NCBI GenBank assembly: GCA_024763135.1
Contig: JANTGD010000035.1
Location: 1-15,792 of the forward strand
DNA: 15,792 nt
DNA from: Thiotrichales bacterium
Lineage (GTDB): Bacteria; Pseudomonadota; Gammaproteobacteria; UWMA-0217
Direction: 5' to 3'
Below are positions 6,355 to 14,049 of this stretch, piece after piece. Position 1 is the stretch's first letter. Each line of letters begins with the position of its first letter. The notes beneath the pieces are model-generated. The model did not search any database and was not told the origin of the DNA. It saw only the letters and a program-made list of their open reading frames with translations. Position numbers and translations under genes: made by a program.

Positions 6355-7359
6355 TTAGGACCCGCCGGAAAACTGATAACGCACTGCCGCTTGAAAATTT
6401 ACGTCGGGGGAGGCGCCCACCAGCGCATCCTCTACGATTGAGAGATCTAAATACGTATCTTGGAGAAACCGCACCGATACCCCGCCGCTAACGTTGATCA
6501 CGCTCCCCAACAGATTGATCCGGCTTCCTCGGATGACGCGACCATGGTAATCCGCCTGGACTCTGAGTTGCAGGCGTGGACGGGGCGACCATTCCAAGCC
6601 CAAGCCGCCAAAAAAAACGTTTTGGTATTGGGGCAGATTCAGCTGGCTGCGGCCAAATCTCGCTAACCCCAGGTAGCCTTGTATCACCCAGTTGGGCAGT
6701 AATTGACGCCGCGCCGTGAACCAGTTGCTATAGTCAAAAGCGCCACTGCCGCTCAGCTTGTCCGGATCCCCTGTTGGCAGTTTGAATTGCGTATAGAGCA
6801 CTGCTCGATCGCGCCCCGAATCCTGCCACTGATACCCCAATAATAGCCTGATGTCCCCTACCGAATGCGCAGCCTGGGTGAAATCAAGCAGTGGCTCACC
6901 ATTGCGTGTATACCGATAGGCCAATTGATCGCGGGGTACCGACTCGCGCCCCCCGTTCGGTAAGTTCAGTGCACGATGGAAATCAGCAATCAATGCATCG
7001 AGCGAACCACCGGAGTGACCAATCAGCGGCACATGCATACCGATGGACCAATCCCGTCCTAAACCCTGATAGAAGAGAAAATCGGTGACATGGGCCTCTC
7101 CATCGAAGTAGAGCGACTCGCTTGCATTCGCCTCGATGTTAATGGTATTGCTTTGGTTATAAGCCAGGATCCCCTTGGAATGCCCTGCCTCCGGCAACTC
7201 CGTCACCCCTGGCAATGGCAATCCAAACACGAGCACCAGAGGATTCTGATCCCTGACCTGAATCAACTCTGCCTGAACCAAGCCGGGTACGCCCAACAAG
7301 CAAAGTATCATCCCCTTCCGGAAAATCCAGTGCTTAATGCGGAATATTGTGTTGTCCAT
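6355..7359 (-). CDS. DUF3187 family outer-membrane protein
   Basis: From the ATG at 7359 the product has 334 residues. A signal peptide is clear: basic n-region (RIKHWIFRKG), hydrophobic core MILCLLGVPG and cleavage after LVQA, before ELIQVRDQNP. The mature part begins with the family-typical PLVLVFGLPLPGVTEL and continues with alternating short beta-type segments rich in aromatic residues (YQGLGRDWSIGMHVPLIG, LLLGYQWQDS, VLYTQFKLPTGD, FGGLGLEWSPRPRLQLRVQADYHG), ending VRYQFSGGS. This pattern suggests an outer-membrane beta-barrel. The function of DUF3187 proteins is unknown to me. The start is uncertain: an ATG at 7380 and a TTG at 7386 are in frame and none has a good ribosome binding site. 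No operon partners are adjacent. Confidence 0.85.
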   Translation of the reverse strand: MDNTIFRIKHWIFRKGMILCLLGVPGLVQAELIQVRDQNPLVLVFGLPLPGVTELPEAGHSKGILAYNQSNTINIEANASESLYFDGEAHVTDFLFYQGLGRDWSIGMHVPLIGHSGGSLDALIADFHRALNLPNGGRESVPRDQLAYRYTRNGEPLLDFTQAAHSVGDIRLLLGYQWQDSGRDRAVLYTQFKLPTGDPDKLSGSGAFDYSNWFTARRQLLPNWVIQGYLGLARFGRSQLNLPQYQNVFFGGLGLEWSPRPRLQLRVQADYHGRVIRGSRINLLGSVINVSGGVSVRFLQDTYLDLSIVEDALVGASPDVNFQAAVRYQFSGGS

Positions 7360-7570
7360 TGTCACTACTCGGTTAGTCATTATCAAGCCGTTGAAAACAC
7401 CACCGATGACTGCTTGGAGCCCATCCGAGAACAGGGGATGCAGTGAGGGGAAGCCATTTTGAGTCCATTTTTTTGCTCATTTGAGACGAGTAGTTACTCA
7501 TATTCAACCAGAATGCGTGGAAAAATAGACCATAAGGGCTTGTCCGAAGTAGTCCATCTAGTACATCGTA

Positions 7571-7803
7571 CAGGCTGCTCGGCAAAAATCCGCGAAAAAG
7601 CGCAGTGTACACACTGTCACTGAACATTTTGAGCCGATTTTATAACGACTCGATTGTAGACCTGTCGATCGTTGTAGCGTTATTGACGGGTTGTTTAAAC
7701 CTCACTCATCCTGCCCTCTCCCTTTGAGAGCGACCGAATGTTTAGACAAAAACCGAGGCACCGATTGTGAGGAACGCGCCAGCTGGGCCTTTTCAACAAC
7801 CGC
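7571..7803. repeat. Degenerate repeat B remnant
   Basis: Three landmarks of repeat B occur in order. The left end CAGGCTG is at 7571. A core with GAAAAAGCGCAGT and CATTTTGAGCC lies at about 7580-7640, matching about 1505-1560 of the complete copy. A right-end-like AGCTG followed by TTTTCAACAACC is at 7781-7801. About 30 bases near the left end are missing and the distance between core and right end is longer than in the intact copy, so this is a decayed or rearranged copy. The core match is clear; the right-end assignment is tentative. Confidence 0.55.
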
Positions 7804-7881
7804 TAAACGTTTACCCGAACGACGACCTGATTATTCCTGCCACAACGTCTGCGGCGGCGACATACAAGCAGGATTCCGGAA

Positions 7882-7913
7882 TTGACACAAGCAAAGCGAC
7901 TTCAACGTAAAAT
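7882..7913 (+). promoter_or_regulatory. Possible promoter of the pilT pair
   Basis: A perfect -35 TTGACA (7882-7887) is followed by TAAAAT (7908-7913), but the 20-base spacer is longer than optimal. CATAAT at 7942-7947 is another candidate -10 without a good -35. This is the only promoter-like sequence before the gene at 8002. Confidence 0.25.
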
Positions 7914-8001
7914 TTTACACTTCATCGGCGACTGTGTTTGCCATAATGAATACTAAAGGGCTATTCTCAACCCTACTTCAGTCTGTAAACGCACCTCGCT
8001 C

Positions 8002-9120
8002 ATGCCCCGACTAGATGCTTTTTTAAAACTCGCACGGGAACAAGGCTGTTCCGATCTGCACTTGGCAGTGGGGCTGCCACCGCTGATTCGCATGTACGGT
8101 GAATTGCTCCCCATTAAATTTCGCAATATTGACCGCAGAGAGCTCAATGCGTATTTGCACGAAGTACTGTCACCGTCACAGGAAAAGCGCTACAAGGCAG
8201 GAGAAGACATCGACTTTTCTTATCACTCCGAAGGCATCGGACGGTTTCGCGCAAATTTTTTTCATAAATCCACAGGGCCCGCCGCTGCCTTTCGTTATGT
8301 TCCCGAACAGGTGCCGACCATGGCCGATCTGAGTCTGCCGCGGATGCTCAAAGAGCTCCTGATCCATCAGCAAGGCATGATACTCATTACCGGCTCAACC
8401 GGAACCGGCAAATCGACAACCCTTGCCGCCTTGATCAATGAACTCAATGTGCAACGTTCCATGAACATTGTGTGCCTGGAAGACCCTATTGAGTTCATTC
8501 ATAAAACACGTAAAGCACAAATCATCCAGCGGGAAATCGGCACGCATGTTCAGGACTTCGTCGCTGGTCTGCGCGCAGCGCTACGGGAAGACCCCGACGT
8601 AATCCTCGTGGGCGAGCTGCGCGATACGGATTCGATTCAGATGGCCATGAGTGCAGCAGAAACCGGGCACTTGGTCCTGAGCACCCTGCATACCACCTCA
8701 GCGGTCAAAACCATCGACCGGATTATTGATGCGCTCCCGGCAGAGCAGCGCGAACAGGGCAAAACCTTTCTCGCACAGAATTTACTGGGAGTAGCAACCC
8801 AGATTCTCGTGCGCACTGCGGAGGGTCATGGCCGTAAGGCGATCTTTGAAACCCTTGCGATGAACCATGCCATCAGCCGCATGATTATGTCGGACAAGAC
8901 CCACATGATTCCCTCACAAATGCAAATGGGCAAAAGCCAGGGGATGCAATTGATGGATCAAGCGCTACTCGAAGCCGTGCAAAACAAAGAAATTGACCCG
9001 GATGACGCCTACGAATACGCCCTGGAGAAACGCCCCTTCAAACGCTTTGTAACCGATTCGACTTTGATCTCCCCATTCGATGATGAAGCCTTGGATTTCA
9101 CAAATCATCAACCATCATGA
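8002..9120 (+). CDS. PilT-like type IV pilus retraction ATPase (first of tandem pair)
   Basis: The product has 372 residues. The N-terminal PAS-like domain carries the family SDLHL motif at 17-21, which supports the ATG at 8002 although no clear ribosome binding site precedes it. The RecA-like domain has Walker A GSTGTGKST (131-139), the Asp box EDPIEF, Walker B DVILVGELRD (from 199) and the His box HLVLSTLHT. PilT hexamers at the inner-membrane base of type IV pili hydrolyse ATP to depolymerise pilin, driving twitching and DNA uptake. Compared with classical PilT, the C-terminal AIRNLIRE motif is replaced by AISRMIMSDK and there is an extra tail of roughly 25 residues (KRFVTDSTLISPFDDEALDF). 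This looks like a divergent PilT paralogue, not PilU. Its stop overlaps the start of the next gene. Confidence 0.92.
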   Translation: MPRLDAFLKLAREQGCSDLHLAVGLPPLIRMYGELLPIKFRNIDRRELNAYLHEVLSPSQEKRYKAGEDIDFSYHSEGIGRFRANFFHKSTGPAAAFRYVPEQVPTMADLSLPRMLKELLIHQQGMILITGSTGTGKSTTLAALINELNVQRSMNIVCLEDPIEFIHKTRKAQIIQREIGTHVQDFVAGLRAALREDPDVILVGELRDTDSIQMAMSAAETGHLVLSTLHTTSAVKTIDRIIDALPAEQREQGKTFLAQNLLGVATQILVRTAEGHGRKAIFETLAMNHAISRMIMSDKTHMIPSQMQMGKSQGMQLMDQALLEAVQNKEIDPDDAYEYALEKRPFKRFVTDSTLISPFDDEALDFTNHQPS

Positions 9121-10166
9121 AAGCCATTGACCGCTTACTCGTAGAAATTGTGCGCCAGGATGGCTCGGATCTTCACCTACTCTCAGGCGAGCCCCCCCGG
9201 ATGCGTCAGTATGGCAAGCTTAATCCGTTGAGGCAGGAAAGTTTGTCTAAAGACATGCTGGAATCTTATCTGTACGAGGTCATACCGGCACCTGCACTTG
9301 AAGTGTTCAATGAAACCGATGGGGTCGATTTCTCCTACACTATTCCCGATGTCTCCCGCTTTCGCGTCAATATGTTTCGCTTTATCAATGGCATCGGCGC
9401 CGTATTTCGAGTCATCCCCACCCAAGCAAGCAGCATCGATGAACTCGGCTTACCCAAGATCATCAAAGATTTCACGCGTCTGCGCCAGGGTTTGATTCTG
9501 GTCACCGGCAAAACTGGTTCCGGCAAAACCACCACACTTGCCGCGATGGTGGACGAAATCAACCGGCGCCGCCATGGACACATCATCACCATTGAAGACC
9601 CGATCGAGTTCGTACACGACAACAAACGCTGCTTGATCAGCCAGCGGGAAGTGGGCATACATACACCAAATTTCGCCACGGCGCTGCGCTCAGCATTGCG
9701 CGAAGATCCTGATGTTGTACTCGTGGGAGAACTCCGCGACCTAGAAACCATCAGCCTGGCGGTCACCGCTGCCGAGACAGGGATACTCGTGCTAGGAACA
9801 CTGCACACCAACCGCGCTGCAACGACGGTCGATCGCATCATCAATGTGTTTCCAGCCAAGAAACAGCCCCATGTCCGAGCCATGCTGTCGACCTCCCTGC
9901 GCGCCGTAATTACCCAGCAGCTCGTGGAAAAACAGGCAGAACCAGGACAAACGGCCGCCACAGAGATACTGATCAATACGCCAGCTGTCGCCAATTTAAT
10001 ACGCGAAGGTAAAATCGATCAACTCGACACAGTCATGCAGACCGCAACCAGTCTCGGTATGCGGACCATGGACACCGCCCTGATGAACATGCTCGAAACT
10101 ACACAGATCAGCGCCGATGAGGCACGGGAAAAAGCGTTTCGTAAAGATCTGTTCGATACGCCGTAA
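9117..10166 (+). CDS. pilT: PilT, type IV pilus retraction ATPase (second of tandem pair)
   Basis: The product has 349 residues, close to the length of classical PilT. It carries SDLHL at 17-21, Walker A GKTGSGKTTT starting at 131, the Asp box EDPIEFVHDNKRCLISQREV, Walker B DVVLVGELRDLETI from 199 and the His box ILVLGTLHT. The C-terminal helix-turn region AVANLIREGKIDQLDTVMQT, then SLGMRTMDTAL, is close to the AIRNLIRE region needed for retraction in known PilT. It is therefore the better orthologue of the two. It starts within the stop of the preceding gene (ATGA), implying coupled translation. Walker A and Walker B fall at the same residue numbers in both proteins, consistent with an old duplication. 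No other pilus genes are adjacent. Confidence 0.93.
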   Translation: MKAIDRLLVEIVRQDGSDLHLLSGEPPRMRQYGKLNPLRQESLSKDMLESYLYEVIPAPALEVFNETDGVDFSYTIPDVSRFRVNMFRFINGIGAVFRVIPTQASSIDELGLPKIIKDFTRLRQGLILVTGKTGSGKTTTLAAMVDEINRRRHGHIITIEDPIEFVHDNKRCLISQREVGIHTPNFATALRSALREDPDVVLVGELRDLETISLAVTAAETGILVLGTLHTNRAATTVDRIINVFPAKKQPHVRAMLSTSLRAVITQQLVEKQAEPGQTAATEILINTPAVANLIREGKIDQLDTVMQTATSLGMRTMDTALMNMLETTQISADEAREKAFRKDLFDTP

Positions 10167-10235
10167 TGCAGATCCTCTGGTGAGCATCCCTCGTGTTCGC
10201 GAGAAGACAAACACGCCACAGCCCGTTAGCGAAAC

Positions 10236-10691
10236 TCATAGTAGGGACAATAGCTGGCGCAAATGCTCACAATGATAGTTACGACAGGTAGCCGAGCGCA
10301 CGGGGTGAATACGACATAGCCTATCTTCTCCCAAAAACACACAAGGAAATTCTGGTTCATCGAGTTTCACCCGAAGCGCTGGATAGCACTCACGCCGTTG
10401 CCAGTTCTGTCGTTCCGGAAACCAGCGGCGGCCCTCCTCAAAATCGACAAAGGCCTCGGCATACTCGATCGGTCGCCCCAAATGCTCGGACCACGCCTCG
10501 AGTAATTTGTCCGTCTCTTGAATTGGACCGATAATGTAGTCTCGCGTGTCGAGCTTGCAACATCCCGCCGCCTGTCCTGTGCGGCCAAAGCATTTGCGAA
10601 CACAGCAATGTGCGATTGCCTGGGACTTGACCTGCTCTGCCGGGGGTAACGCCTCACCCATTACCGATTCGGAAGTTTTTCTTACTCGCAC
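10236..10691 (-). CDS. YkgJ-like cysteine cluster protein (putative zinc or iron binding)
   Basis: The product has 151 residues from a GTG at 10691, chosen because AAAGG (10701-10705) lies 9 bases upstream. A TTG at 10730 and an ATG at 10661 are alternatives. The cysteine pattern is HCCVRKC, then GCCKLDTRDYIIGP, and after about 70 residues FPCVFLGEDRLCRIHPVRSATCRNYHC. The CCxL and CxFL...CxIYxxRPxxCR-type segments are hallmarks of the YkgJ/UPF0153 zinc- or iron-chelating family. The biochemical role of these small cytoplasmic proteins is not settled; binding of a metal or Fe-S cluster is inferred from the cysteines. The gene converges on the pilT pair with a 69-base gap and has no visible operon partner. 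Confidence 0.82.
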   Translation of the reverse strand: MRVRKTSESVMGEALPPAEQVKSQAIAHCCVRKCFGRTGQAAGCCKLDTRDYIIGPIQETDKLLEAWSEHLGRPIEYAEAFVDFEEGRRWFPERQNWQRRECYPALRVKLDEPEFPCVFLGEDRLCRIHPVRSATCRNYHCEHLRQLLSLL

Positions 10692-10991
10692 GGTCACTCG
10701 CCTTTGGCGACGCTGAATCCGCGCAGGCAACGACCCGCCACTTTGCCAGGAACAACCCCTTCAACTGGATGAAAACTAACGTTGTGCAAAAGCCCTCTCC
10801 CAACTCTCGTTACTGTCCTATACTAGTACATCGTCAACATGATATTGACGATGTACTAGAAATCTGTCCAAGACCCGACACAAAAACAGATCGTGTTCAT
10901 CCAGATTGATAATATGCTCAGACCCTACCCGATCCATTAAGTTCCACTGGCCAACGCGCGGCGTGTGGCTTGCGTAAGCCTTGACTAACCT
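10692..10991. other. Intergenic region with perfect palindrome
   Basis: This 300-base gap lies between divergent genes. Its notable content is the perfect hairpin at 10823-10859. The 130 bases from there to the phosphotransferase start show no clear promoter or ribosome binding site. Confidence 0.55.
10823..10859. repeat. Perfect 15-bp inverted repeat with 7-base loop
   Basis: CTAGTACATCGTCAA (10823-10837) and its exact complement (10845-10859) flank the loop CATGATA. No T run follows on either strand, so it is not an intrinsic terminator. The first 12 bases of the arm also occur at 7558-7569, directly before the left end of the B-type remnant, so the sequence is itself repeated. Confidence 0.85.
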
Positions 10992-11990
10992 ATGCACGCC
11001 ATCATACCCACTACTCTCCCACCTCATTGGGTTGAACGCATTCTCACTTTCACTCGCGCTACCGAGATTACGCATACAGAAGTGCTGCAATCTCTCTGGC
11101 GAGGGTACGGCGGGATTTTCCGGTTAACATTAGAGGGCTCGAGTCCTGGGAGCCTCATACTTAAGTACGTCTCTCCACCCCCTCAGCAGTCCTTGAGGCT
11201 GAATCAGGCGCAGGCAATTTCCCATCAACGGAAATTGAAGTCTTATGAGATCGAGATGTCTTGGTATCGACAGTGGGGGCTGCGCTGCAACCCGCTCTGT
11301 CGGATTCCTCAATACTTTGGCAGCGACACACGGGGTTCGGAACATCTGATTCTGCTGGAAGACCTTGATCAGGCGGGATTTGATTTGCGACGGGAAAAGG
11401 TCAGCGGGGCGGCGCTGCAGCGTTGCCTGACATGGTTGGCACACTTTCACGCCCGATTCCTGGGTGAGTCAGCCACCGGGCTCTGGCCCATCGGCGGCTA
11501 CTGGCATCTCGGCACACGCACTGAAGAATTAGCGAGCATGCCCGCTGGCCCTCTTAAAGTCGCGGCGCAAGCAATCGATCAACGACTTAACGCTGCCCGC
11601 TACCAGGGAATCATCCACGGGGATGCCAAAGTCGAGAATTTCTGCTTCGCGCCTAACGCCCAATCAGTCGCAGCCGTGGATTTTCAGTATGTGGGTGGCG
11701 GATGTGGCATGAAAGACGTCGTCTATTTGCTGAGCGGTCTGCTGGATCATGAAATCGATCCTGTCTGCGCCGCAGAACAAGCGCTGGAGTTTTATTTTGT
11801 AGCACTGAAAACCGCTCTCCAGGAAGCACAGAAAGCGCTCGATTTCAACGCACTCGAAAGGGAATGGCGCATGCTCTATCCCATAGCCTGGGCTGACTTC
11901 CTGCGTTTCCTGCAAGGTTGGATGCCTGGCCGGTACCGACTCTCGGAGTATGACCAGCAACAAATCGAGCAGGCATTGCGGCTGCTCTGA
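10992..11990 (+). CDS. Kinase-fold phosphotransferase (APH / choline kinase-like)
   Basis: The product has 332 residues. The frame is closed by a TAA two codons upstream of the ATG at 10992, so this is the earliest start, though no good ribosome binding site is seen. The fold is that of aminoglycoside/choline-type kinases: an N-lobe with SLWRGYGGIFRLTLEG and the nucleotide-lysine segment GSLILKYVSPP; the hinge-like HLILLEDLDQAGFD; the catalytic loop HGDAKVEN with H209, D211 and N216; and the metal-binding DFG equivalent VDFQYVGGG with D230. It should transfer phosphate from ATP to a small hydroxylated substrate. HGDAKVENFCF and DFQYVGGGCGMKDVVYLL resemble the choline/ecdysteroid kinase-like branch more than antibiotic kinases. 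The substrate cannot be named and I see no reason to call it a resistance gene. Confidence 0.85.
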   Translation: MHAIIPTTLPPHWVERILTFTRATEITHTEVLQSLWRGYGGIFRLTLEGSSPGSLILKYVSPPPQQSLRLNQAQAISHQRKLKSYEIEMSWYRQWGLRCNPLCRIPQYFGSDTRGSEHLILLEDLDQAGFDLRREKVSGAALQRCLTWLAHFHARFLGESATGLWPIGGYWHLGTRTEELASMPAGPLKVAAQAIDQRLNAARYQGIIHGDAKVENFCFAPNAQSVAAVDFQYVGGGCGMKDVVYLLSGLLDHEIDPVCAAEQALEFYFVALKTALQEAQKALDFNALEREWRMLYPIAWADFLRFLQGWMPGRYRLSEYDQQQIEQALRLL

Positions 11991-12160
11991 ATCACACTGC
12001 GGGCCAAACTGCTTAGTTCATCGCCCAAACTAGGAAAAATACCAATGCCATTTGCAAAGCTCCGTAGTCATTCTTTGAGGCAATCTCTGGCGCGGCCCGA
12101 CGAACCGTCAGGCTTGCCCCCGCAGGGATGCTGACCGAACAACCCTGCGCGCTTCTGTGA

Positions 12161-12260
12161 TGCCGCACTTTAGCGCTACAGAGCTTGCAAAGGACGCTGG
12201 CGTTGCCTGCGCACTGCGCCTTGATGCGCAGCATCACATCACTGCTGAGCCCGTCATTTT
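12161..12260. repeat. Repeat C, copy 2 (100 bp)
   Basis: It is in the same orientation as 5998-6097 with about 80% identity and no gaps. The identical 31-base core is 12205-12235. It ends 16 bases before the lpd stop codon, in the convergent gap between the phosphotransferase and lpd. The rest of that gap (11991-12160) shows nothing recognisable, including no clear terminator for either gene. Confidence 0.8.
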
Positions 12261-12275
12261 CAACTGGACAATGGA

Positions 12276-14027
12276 TTATTTCTTGGGCGCGTACAGATCG
12301 GTAATGGTGCCTTCCGCCATTTCGGCCGCAAAATTGAAGGTTTCCGACAGCGTTGGATGGGGATGGATGGTCAAAGCGACGTCTTCAACATCTGCGCCCA
12401 TTTCCAGTGCCAAAACGGCTTCGGCTATCAGCTCGCCAGCATTTTTTCCCACGATACCTGCGCCCAGCACCCGCTTCGTCTCGGCATCGAACAACGCCTT
12501 GGTCAGCCCGTTGGAGGCTCCCATACTCAGCGCCCGACCACTGGCCGCCCAGGGAAACGCGCCACGTTCGTAGGCGACGCCCGCCGCCTTGAGCTGCTCC
12601 TCGGTCTGACCGCACCAGGCAACTTCAGGATTGGTATAAGCCACCGAAGGAATGGTACGCGCATCGAAATAGGATTTTTCTCCCGCAATGACTTGTGCAG
12701 CCACCTTTCCTTCATGAGTCGCTTTGTGCGCCAACATTGGTTGCCCAACAATGTCGCCAATGGCAAAAATGTGTGGGACATTCGTGCGCTGTTGTTTGTC
12801 GACAGGCACAAAGCCACGCTCATCGACGTGCACACCAGCTTTATCCGCATCGATCAACAAGCCGTTAGGGCTGCGACCAATCGCGACTAACACAGCATCG
12901 AACCTGTCTTCGGAAGGCGCCTTACCACCCTCAAAGCGGCACAACAGCCCCGCCTCGCCGGGCTCGATAGCTGTCACCTTGGTGCCCGTATAGATGGCCT
13001 CGTAGCGACGTTTCACGTCCCGCTCGAAAAGCTTGATCAGGTCACGATCCGCACCCGGCATCAAACCATCGGCAAGTTCCACCACCGTGATTTTAGAGCC
13101 CAAAGCCTCGTACACCGTAGCCATCTCCAGGCCGATAATACCCCCGCCTACGATCAGAAGTCGCTCAGGCACAGATGGCAGCGCCAGCGCATCGGTCGAA
13201 TCCATCACCCGAGGATCGTCCCAGGGAATAAAGGGTAGCTTGGTTACGCGTGAACCCGCAGCAATAATACAGTTGTCAAAGCGAATCGTCTGCTTCGTTT
13301 GGTCCCCTGCCTCTACCTCTATGGTGTGCGCTGAGGTAAACCGGCCATATCCCTGGACAATTTCGACCTTCCGCTGTTTCGCGAGTTGCTTGAGCCCCCC
13401 AGTTAAGCGAGACACGATACCGTCTTTGTGGGCCCGAATCTTGTCGATATCAATCTCAGGAGCAGCATAGCTTACCCCCACACTGGAGAACGATTTGGCC
13501 TCGGTAATAACTTCGGCCACATGTAGCAATGCCTTGGAAGGAATACAGCCAACATTGAGACACACACCGCCAATGCTGGGATACCGCTCGATCAAAACGA
13601 CTTGTTTACCCAGATCTGCTGCCCGAAATGCGGCCGTGTAACCGCCTGGGCCCGAACCGAGCACCACTACGTCAGCTGACTTGTCGATGTCAATTCCGAT
13701 AGCATCCGCAGCCTTAGGCGTCTCTGTGACGGGCTGTGACACCGCGGCCTGTCCCGATTGCGTTGAGTCGGCTGTAGGGACTTCGTCGGTTGTTTCCAAT
13801 GTTAAAATCAAATCGCCTTTCGAGACCTTATCGCCCACCTTGACCCGCACGTCCTTCACTTTGCCCGCGGAAGGACTCGGAATTTCCATGGATGCCTTAT
13901 CAGACTCCAAGGTGATTAAGGAATCCTCAGCTGCGACCACATCGCCAGGTGATACCAGCACTTCGATGACCTCGACGCCCTCGAAATCCCCAATGTCTGG
14001 GAGTTCAACCTTCATTTCTTTGCTCAT
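12276..14027 (-). CDS. lpd: Dihydrolipoamide dehydrogenase (E3) with N-terminal lipoyl domain
   Basis: The product has 583 residues, about 110 longer than plain E3 because of a fused lipoyl domain (about 6-78, lipoylation site K44 in ESDKASME). A flexible A/T/P/Q linker covers about 79-117. The FAD-binding motif GSGPGG is at 124-129, the redox disulfide C156/C161 lies in GGVCLNVGCIPSK, the NAD-binding GGGIIG is at 294-299, and the C-terminal interface carries the catalytic pair H557 and E562 in HPHPTLSE. The enzyme reoxidises dihydrolipoyl groups of E2, passing electrons to NAD. Such lipoyl-E3 fusions are known in Neisseria and other proteobacteria alongside aceEF. It follows aceF with a 22-base gap containing GAGGG upstream of the ATG, so the two are one operon. 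Confidence 0.96.
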   Translation of the reverse strand: MSKEMKVELPDIGDFEGVEVIEVLVSPGDVVAAEDSLITLESDKASMEIPSPSAGKVKDVRVKVGDKVSKGDLILTLETTDEVPTADSTQSGQAAVSQPVTETPKAADAIGIDIDKSADVVVLGSGPGGYTAAFRAADLGKQVVLIERYPSIGGVCLNVGCIPSKALLHVAEVITEAKSFSSVGVSYAAPEIDIDKIRAHKDGIVSRLTGGLKQLAKQRKVEIVQGYGRFTSAHTIEVEAGDQTKQTIRFDNCIIAAGSRVTKLPFIPWDDPRVMDSTDALALPSVPERLLIVGGGIIGLEMATVYEALGSKITVVELADGLMPGADRDLIKLFERDVKRRYEAIYTGTKVTAIEPGEAGLLCRFEGGKAPSEDRFDAVLVAIGRSPNGLLIDADKAGVHVDERGFVPVDKQQRTNVPHIFAIGDIVGQPMLAHKATHEGKVAAQVIAGEKSYFDARTIPSVAYTNPEVAWCGQTEEQLKAAGVAYERGAFPWAASGRALSMGASNGLTKALFDAETKRVLGAGIVGKNAGELIAEAVLALEMGADVEDVALTIHPHPTLSETFNFAAEMAEGTITDLYAPKK

Positions 14028-14049
14028 CTGTTCTCGAATCCCTCTGCTG

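Larger units (their letters stand above)
7360..8001. other. Gene-free region between divergent DUF3187 and pilT genes
   Basis: About 640 bases hold no convincing gene on either strand. The central part contains a degenerate B-type repeat (7571-7803). The last 120 bases hold a possible pilT promoter. The other stretches show nothing recognisable. Confidence 0.65.

Noticed and set aside
9335..9994. Long 219-codon minus-strand frame
   Set aside because: It is antisense to the pilT gene and very rich in Ser, Arg and Val, as expected of an antisense shadow.
10170..10230. Possible terminator between the convergent pilT and YkgJ-like genes
   Set aside because: Only a 4-bp CTCG/CGAG stem without a T run is seen.
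10818..11090. Minus-strand 90-codon frame over the palindrome and start of the phosphotransferase
   Set aside because: It ends inside the hairpin, overlaps the phosphotransferase start and shows no domain.
10992..11990. Aminoglycoside resistance gene
   Set aside because: The kinase fold is shared by many metabolic phosphotransferases; the motifs resemble choline/ecdysteroid kinase-like proteins and there is no mobile cassette context.
12013..12237. Minus-strand 74-codon frame in the gap before lpd
   Set aside because: It begins inside repeat C, has no ribosome binding site or recognisable domain, and in copy 1 of repeat C the corresponding frame does not continue similarly.
12157..12573. 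Plus-strand open frame of 138 codons running from repeat C into the lpd region
   Set aside because: Most of it is antisense to lpd, which has full catalytic motifs; its first part is the non-coding repeat C.
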